A stretch of 7,759 bases of DNA from Candidatus Peregrinibacteria bacterium. GTDB taxonomy: Bacteria > Patescibacteriota > Gracilibacteria > Peribacterales > Peribacteraceae. Below the pieces are notes generated by a model. The model was not told the DNA's origin. It did not search any database and was given only the letters and a program-made list of their open reading frames with translations. A program made the position numbers and the translations under genes. Shown piece by piece: positions 5,290 through 7,759 of the stretch; the stretch's first letter is position 1, and every line of letters begins with the position of its first letter. Where the stretch lies: the NCBI GenBank assembly GCA_030638845.1, contig DAOWDW010000027.1, positions 1 through 7,759 on the forward strand, in the 5' to 3' direction.

Positions 5290-6459
5290 TCAAGTCTCTG
5301 CCCTACTTATAATACGTTCCATTCTATTTTTCCAGTTATACCATTTTGCAAGCTCTGCTCTTTTTTTCTTCTTAGAATCAGAAACACTTATATCCTGAAA
5401 AAATACCTTAGAAATTGCAGATGCCATTCCAGTGGAATCTCCAGGAGAAAACAAAGAAACCGATTCTTCTGAAACTACATCTCTTAATGGAGGAATATCT
5501 GCACATACTATTTCTTTACCAGAAGCCAAATATTCAAACATTTTAAGCGGAGAAGTGTCTCTCATAAAGTAAGGATGTAAAGATGCAGGTGCTGGATATA
5601 CAAGAACGTCACATGCATGAAGAAGTGAAGAAACTTTGCTTACAGGCACTCTGTCAGCAAAAATAACATTTTCATCCGAAAGACCTAAAGAGCGTGCATG
5701 TTTCATATACTTAAGCTTCCAATCTTTTGGTCCACCAACAATAAAACCACAAATAGCCATACCCTGTTTTTCTAATACAGAAATCGCTTCCAGTATTTCA
5801 ATAACACCCTTTTCAATAGTATTTCTTGTAACTAAAGATCCTACATAACCCAGAATTTTCTTATTCTTAGGAAGTCCATAATACTCTCGAATAGACTGAG
5901 CATTCTCCAAAGCAGTAAATCTATTAAGAAGTACACCATCTCCCTCAACAATAACTTTCTCTTTATCTACACCCAGACTAATAAGTGCATCTCGCATAGG
6001 TGTTGTAAGACTAACAACTAAAACACATTTATTTAATGCAAATACAAATCTATTAAGAAATCTATTCGGAATAATGTGAAGCTCTGCGATAACTGGTATA
6101 TTAGACTCTACCAATTGTGGGAGAAGCAAAGACGATCTTGCATATAGAAGATCAAATTTATGAAGAGACAAAAAACGCTTTAAAGCCCTTTTATAAAAAA
6201 ACATTGTTATTGCAAATCGCAATATTCCCGGAACCCAGAAATGAGTAGTACCATCAAAATGATGCAAAAATCTAACATCATAATTATCGGGGATATTATA
6301 ATACTCAAATGCAGATTCAAAAATATTATTCTTTAGCCTTGGGCAAATAAGAGTAACCTCATGACCTAATTCCGAAAGAGCACTACACACCTCTGCGATC
6401 TGTTTGCCATGGGCCTTTTCTGTTGGAAATCTTGAATGAGAAATGTATGCAATCTTCAT
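5290..6459 (-). CDS. GT-B glycosyltransferase, family 4-like
   Basis: A 389-residue glycosyltransferase, expected in the cytosol or at the inner membrane face, that transfers a sugar from an activated nucleotide-sugar donor. The N-terminal Rossmann half opens with MKIAYISHSRFPTEKAHGKQ (1-20), whose AHGKQ resembles the acceptor-side turn of GT4 enzymes, and continues through GHEVTLICP (32-40). The C-terminal donor half has YVGSL (205-209), KGVIEILEAI (217-226), FIVGGP (239-244), DRVP (269-272), ACDVLVYPA (282-290) and DTSPLKMFEYLASGKEIVCAD (301-321). D301 and E309 lie at the EX7E position, with Asp replacing the first Glu. The end has the NWKNR stretch (375-379) common in this family. The gene is the only one on the minus strand, convergent with the SGNH gene and divergent from the next glycosyltransferase. 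Sugar specificity cannot be read from the sequence. Confidence 0.95.
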   Translation of the reverse strand: MKIAYISHSRFPTEKAHGKQIAEVCSALSELGHEVTLICPRLKNNIFESAFEYYNIPDNYDVRFLHHFDGTTHFWVPGILRFAITMFFYKRALKRFLSLHKFDLLYARSSLLLPQLVESNIPVIAELHIIPNRFLNRFVFALNKCVLVVSLTTPMRDALISLGVDKEKVIVEGDGVLLNRFTALENAQSIREYYGLPKNKKILGYVGSLVTRNTIEKGVIEILEAISVLEKQGMAICGFIVGGPKDWKLKYMKHARSLGLSDENVIFADRVPVSKVSSLLHACDVLVYPAPASLHPYFMRDTSPLKMFEYLASGKEIVCADIPPLRDVVSEESVSLFSPGDSTGMASAISKVFFQDISVSDSKKKKRAELAKWYNWKNRMERIISRAET

Positions 6460-6484
6460 AGTTTAGAGAGCGGAGTGGAAAATC

Positions 6485-6494
6485 ATGCTAACAT
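6485..6494. promoter_or_regulatory. near-palindromic bidirectional -10 element
   Basis: The 41-base gap between the two divergent glycosyltransferase genes contains ATGCTAACAT. Read on the plus strand, TGCTAACAT (6486-6494) is an extended -10 box ending 6 bases before the ATG at 6501, so that mRNA would start at about its start codon. Read on the minus strand, TGTTAGCAT (plus coordinates 6485-6493) is an extended -10 box that would start transcription about 19 bases before the minus-strand ATG at 6459. Overlapping, symmetry-based divergent promoters are documented in bacteria. The flanking CATGC direct repeats (6484-6488 and 6492-6496) could alternatively be part of an operator. No clear -35 box was found on either strand. 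Confidence 0.4.
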
Positions 6495-6500
6495 GCACAT

Positions 6501-7481
6501 ATGTCCGCAGGTAATATAATAGCGTTTGGCTACCACGACCAACAGGCACAAAGGCATGTAACTTTAAAAAAGCAATTTTTAAGCGAAAATGAAGAATTTG
6601 TGGAGTGTCATACGAATGAGAACGGAATATTAAAAAAGTATATTCATTTAACCTCTATATTTAGAAAAAAATCCAAGAATATTAATACTGTAATAGTCAT
6701 GTTTCCAGGGCATATTCTTATGCCAATCGCTTGGATTCTTACAAGATTCCCAAGAAAAAAGCTTATTTTTGACGCATTTATATCTTTATGGGACACACAG
6801 GTAAATGACAGAAAAAAATATTCAACGGTAAATCCAATATCATGGATTATATATTTGGTTGATTTCTTCGCATGCTTTCTTGCAGATGAAATATTAATAG
6901 ACACAGAGACGCATAAAAAATACTTCGTAAGCAAGTTTAAAATTAAACCAAAAAAAATTCGAGTTATATATTTAGAAACAAGAACAGATTTGTTTTATCC
7001 AAAGATTAAAGATGTAGAGAAAAAAGATTATTTTGAGGTGCTTTTCTTTGGAACATTTATTCCCCTTCAGGGGATTGAATATATTTTAGATGCCGCTGAA
7101 ATACTACAAAAATCAAATCAAAATGCACATTTCACATTAATAGGATCTGGCCAAACCAGAAAACAAATGGAAAAAATAGTAATAAAGAAAAATCTTAGTA
7201 ATGTAACTTTCGAAGAAAAAATTCCCATGGAAAAACTTCCAGAAAGAATACGAAAAGCAGATCTTTGTTTAGGAATTTTTGGCACAACTGGGAAAGCAGG
7301 CAGAGTTATTCCTCATAAAGTGATAGATGCAATTGCATGCGGAATTCCAGTCCTTACAAGAGATAGTGAAGCAATTAGAGAAAAATATGAAGACGGAAAA
7401 GGAGTAATACTGTGTGATGCTGGTAGCGGTACATCGATAGCTGAGAAAATAATAGAAAAATTTGATGAAAATATTATTTAA
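6501..7481 (+). CDS. GT-B glycosyltransferase, family 4-like
   Basis: A 326-residue protein, shorter than many GT4 enzymes but with both Rossmann halves. The N-terminal half has IIAFGYHDQQ (6-15), VIVMFPGH (64-71) and LIFDAFISLWDTQ (88-100). A hydrophobic stretch at about 112-128 probably docks to the membrane. The donor half has VLFFGTFIPLQGIEYILDAA (180-199), FTLIGSGQ (211-218), IPMEKLPERI (241-250), ADLCLGIFG (253-261) and RVIPHKVIDAIACGIPVLTRD (268-288). The Glu usual in this last motif (KxxEA) is Asp at 276 (KVIDA), a conservative change. A stop codon at 6489 in the same frame rules out a longer N-terminus, which supports the ATG at 6501 and a leaderless start. With its divergent partner it probably adds successive sugars to a lipid-linked glycan; acceptor and donor are unknown. 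It is followed by the gene-free tail of the window. Confidence 0.92.
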   Translation: MSAGNIIAFGYHDQQAQRHVTLKKQFLSENEEFVECHTNENGILKKYIHLTSIFRKKSKNINTVIVMFPGHILMPIAWILTRFPRKKLIFDAFISLWDTQVNDRKKYSTVNPISWIIYLVDFFACFLADEILIDTETHKKYFVSKFKIKPKKIRVIYLETRTDLFYPKIKDVEKKDYFEVLFFGTFIPLQGIEYILDAAEILQKSNQNAHFTLIGSGQTRKQMEKIVIKKNLSNVTFEEKIPMEKLPERIRKADLCLGIFGTTGKAGRVIPHKVIDAIACGIPVLTRDSEAIREKYEDGKGVILCDAGSGTSIAEKIIEKFDENII

Positions 7482-7512
7482 TATATTAAAATCGGCAAAC
7501 AGTAACGGAGGA

Positions 7513-7534
7513 GGAGCTATCTCCATTTTATTTT
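7513..7534 (+). terminator. possible weak intrinsic terminator
   Basis: GGAG (7513-7516) and CTCC (7521-7524) can pair around a CTAT loop and are followed at once by ATTTTATTTT. The four-base stem is short for a terminator, but the G+C arms, tight loop and T-rich tail lie 32 bases after the glycosyltransferase stop, where a terminator is expected. Confidence 0.3.
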
Positions 7535-7541
7535 AGTGTAA

Positions 7542-7593
7542 GCAGATGTCGAGCGATGACTGAGCGTAGGCGAAGGAATCGACTCGATTCTGC
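7542..7593. repeat. alternative hairpins around a TGAGC..CGAAGG motif
   Basis: Two mutually exclusive folds share one arm. Locally, GAATCG (7576-7581) and CGATTC (7585-7590) form a perfect six-base stem around ACT. More widely, GCAGA (7542-7546) pairs with TCTGC (7589-7593), and TCGAG (7549-7553) with CTCGA (7583-7587), interrupted by a small internal loop and closing a loop of about 29 bases. Whether it acts as RNA or is only repeat DNA is unknown. Confidence 0.5.
7561..7576 (+). repeat. degenerate dispersed-repeat motif, copy 1
   Basis: TGAGCGTAGGCGAAGG closely resembles the TGAGCGnAGTCGAAGG word that I recall as a widespread intergenic repeat in many environmental bacterial genomes. A related word occurs in the same orientation at 7660-7675. 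The identification is from memory and not from a search. Confidence 0.5.
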
Positions 7594-7659
7594 GGACCAA
7601 TGTATTTAATTAGCTTTGCGCGACGACGGAGCCTGTTTGCCTTGATTTTTTTCTTGCCA

Positions 7660-7675
7660 TGAGCTTGTCGAATGG
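7660..7675 (+). repeat. degenerate dispersed-repeat motif, copy 2
   Basis: TGAGCTTGTCGAATGG resembles the TGAGCTTGTCGAAGG half of the same dispersed intergenic repeat. It aligns with copy 1 after a single-base gap. Its TTGTCG...TTCGTT continuation (to 7684) is echoed at 7742-7757, so this area contains nested direct repeats. Confidence 0.5.
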
Positions 7676-7693
7676 TGGTTCGTTCCTATATTA

Positions 7694-7739
7694 CCCTCGC
7701 ACCTAGGAAAAGAAGAATGGTACTATCTAGGTGAGTGGG
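7694..7739. repeat. 13-base inverted repeat (stem-loop) at the window end
   Basis: CCCTCGCACCTAG (7694-7706) pairs with CTAGGTGAGTGGG (7727-7739), giving 11 of 13 base pairs around a purine-rich 20-base loop. It is the longest inverted repeat I found in the window. Direct repeats of TGGTTCGTT lie on both sides (7676-7684 and 7749-7757). No T-tract follows, so it is not an obvious terminator, and it does not fit a tRNA or a T-box leader. It could be a structured RNA, the end of a small repeat element, or the leader of a gene beyond the window. Confidence 0.6.
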
Positions 7740-7759
7740 AGTTGTCGTTGGTTCGTTGA

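Larger units (their letters stand above)
7482..7759. other. gene-free, GC-richer intergenic tail
   Basis: From about 7540 to the end of the window the base composition rises visibly above that of the coding block, and no frame on either strand gives a credible protein. The longest reading I noticed on the minus strand, starting at an ATG near 7659, runs only 16 codons. The stretch carries hairpins and two degenerate copies of a dispersed-repeat motif, listed separately. No tRNA, rRNA or CRISPR structure was recognised. Confidence 0.7.

Noticed and set aside
5260..5472. Plus-strand 70-codon frame across the end of the minus-strand glycosyltransferase
   Set aside because: It overlaps a conserved family C-terminus on the other strand and has no recognisable features.
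7269..7526. Minus-strand 85-codon frame over the end of the last glycosyltransferase
   Set aside because: It is antisense to the conserved donor-binding motif region; no start signal or family resemblance.
7680..7745. T-box leader or tRNA at the window end (stem-loop plus GGTTCG word)
   Set aside because: No cloverleaf can be drawn, the T-loop word is not followed by the right pairing, and the T-box antiterminator consensus is absent.

Overview
The window is AT-rich and gene-dense, with very short intergenic gaps. No gene has a convincing Shine-Dalgarno sequence, and TATAAT-like boxes often sit only 6-13 bases before start codons. The genes use the standard bacterial code: glycine is GGN and TGA is read as a stop, which argues against the TGA=Gly code of Gracilibacteria/SR1. 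Small compact genes, low-complexity TTCATTG/TTTTATTG repeats and GC-richer intergenic repeats all suggest an uncultivated bacterium, possibly Patescibacteria (CPR, Parcubacteria-like). That placement is an inference.

Layout. Positions 1-58 hold an AT-rich repeat tract and a possible promoter. A site-2 protease gene (60-728) follows, then the same repeat tract again (731-800). From 856 a plus-strand block of surface-polysaccharide type begins: an intact 52-residue DUF5989-like membrane protein (856-1014), a collapsed second copy of the same gene (1021-1079), an SxtJ-like membrane protein (1079-1393), a NodU/CmcH/TobZ-type O-carbamoyltransferase (1397-3157), a SAM-dependent methyltransferase (3196-4197) and a membrane-anchored SGNH/GDSL hydrolase (4239-5240). 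A convergent GT-B glycosyltransferase lies on the minus strand (5290-6459). A second GT-B glycosyltransferase (6501-7481) diverges from it across a 41-base gap that holds a near-palindromic double -10 box. The last 278 bases (7482-7759) hold no gene I can support. They are richer in GC and contain hairpins and degenerate copies of a TGAGC...CGAA-type dispersed repeat.

How the genes may work together. The two glycosyltransferases would build a surface glycan or its lipid-linked precursor. The carbamoyltransferase and methyltransferase would decorate it, or decorate its nucleotide-sugar or small-molecule precursor. The SGNH protein would add or remove acyl groups on the outer face of the membrane. 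The two small membrane proteins (DUF5989-like and SxtJ-like) have no known biochemical role. Their tight linkage to the carbamoyltransferase suggests a membrane-bound carbamoylation module, and this is the most interesting system in the window. The protease is probably unrelated.
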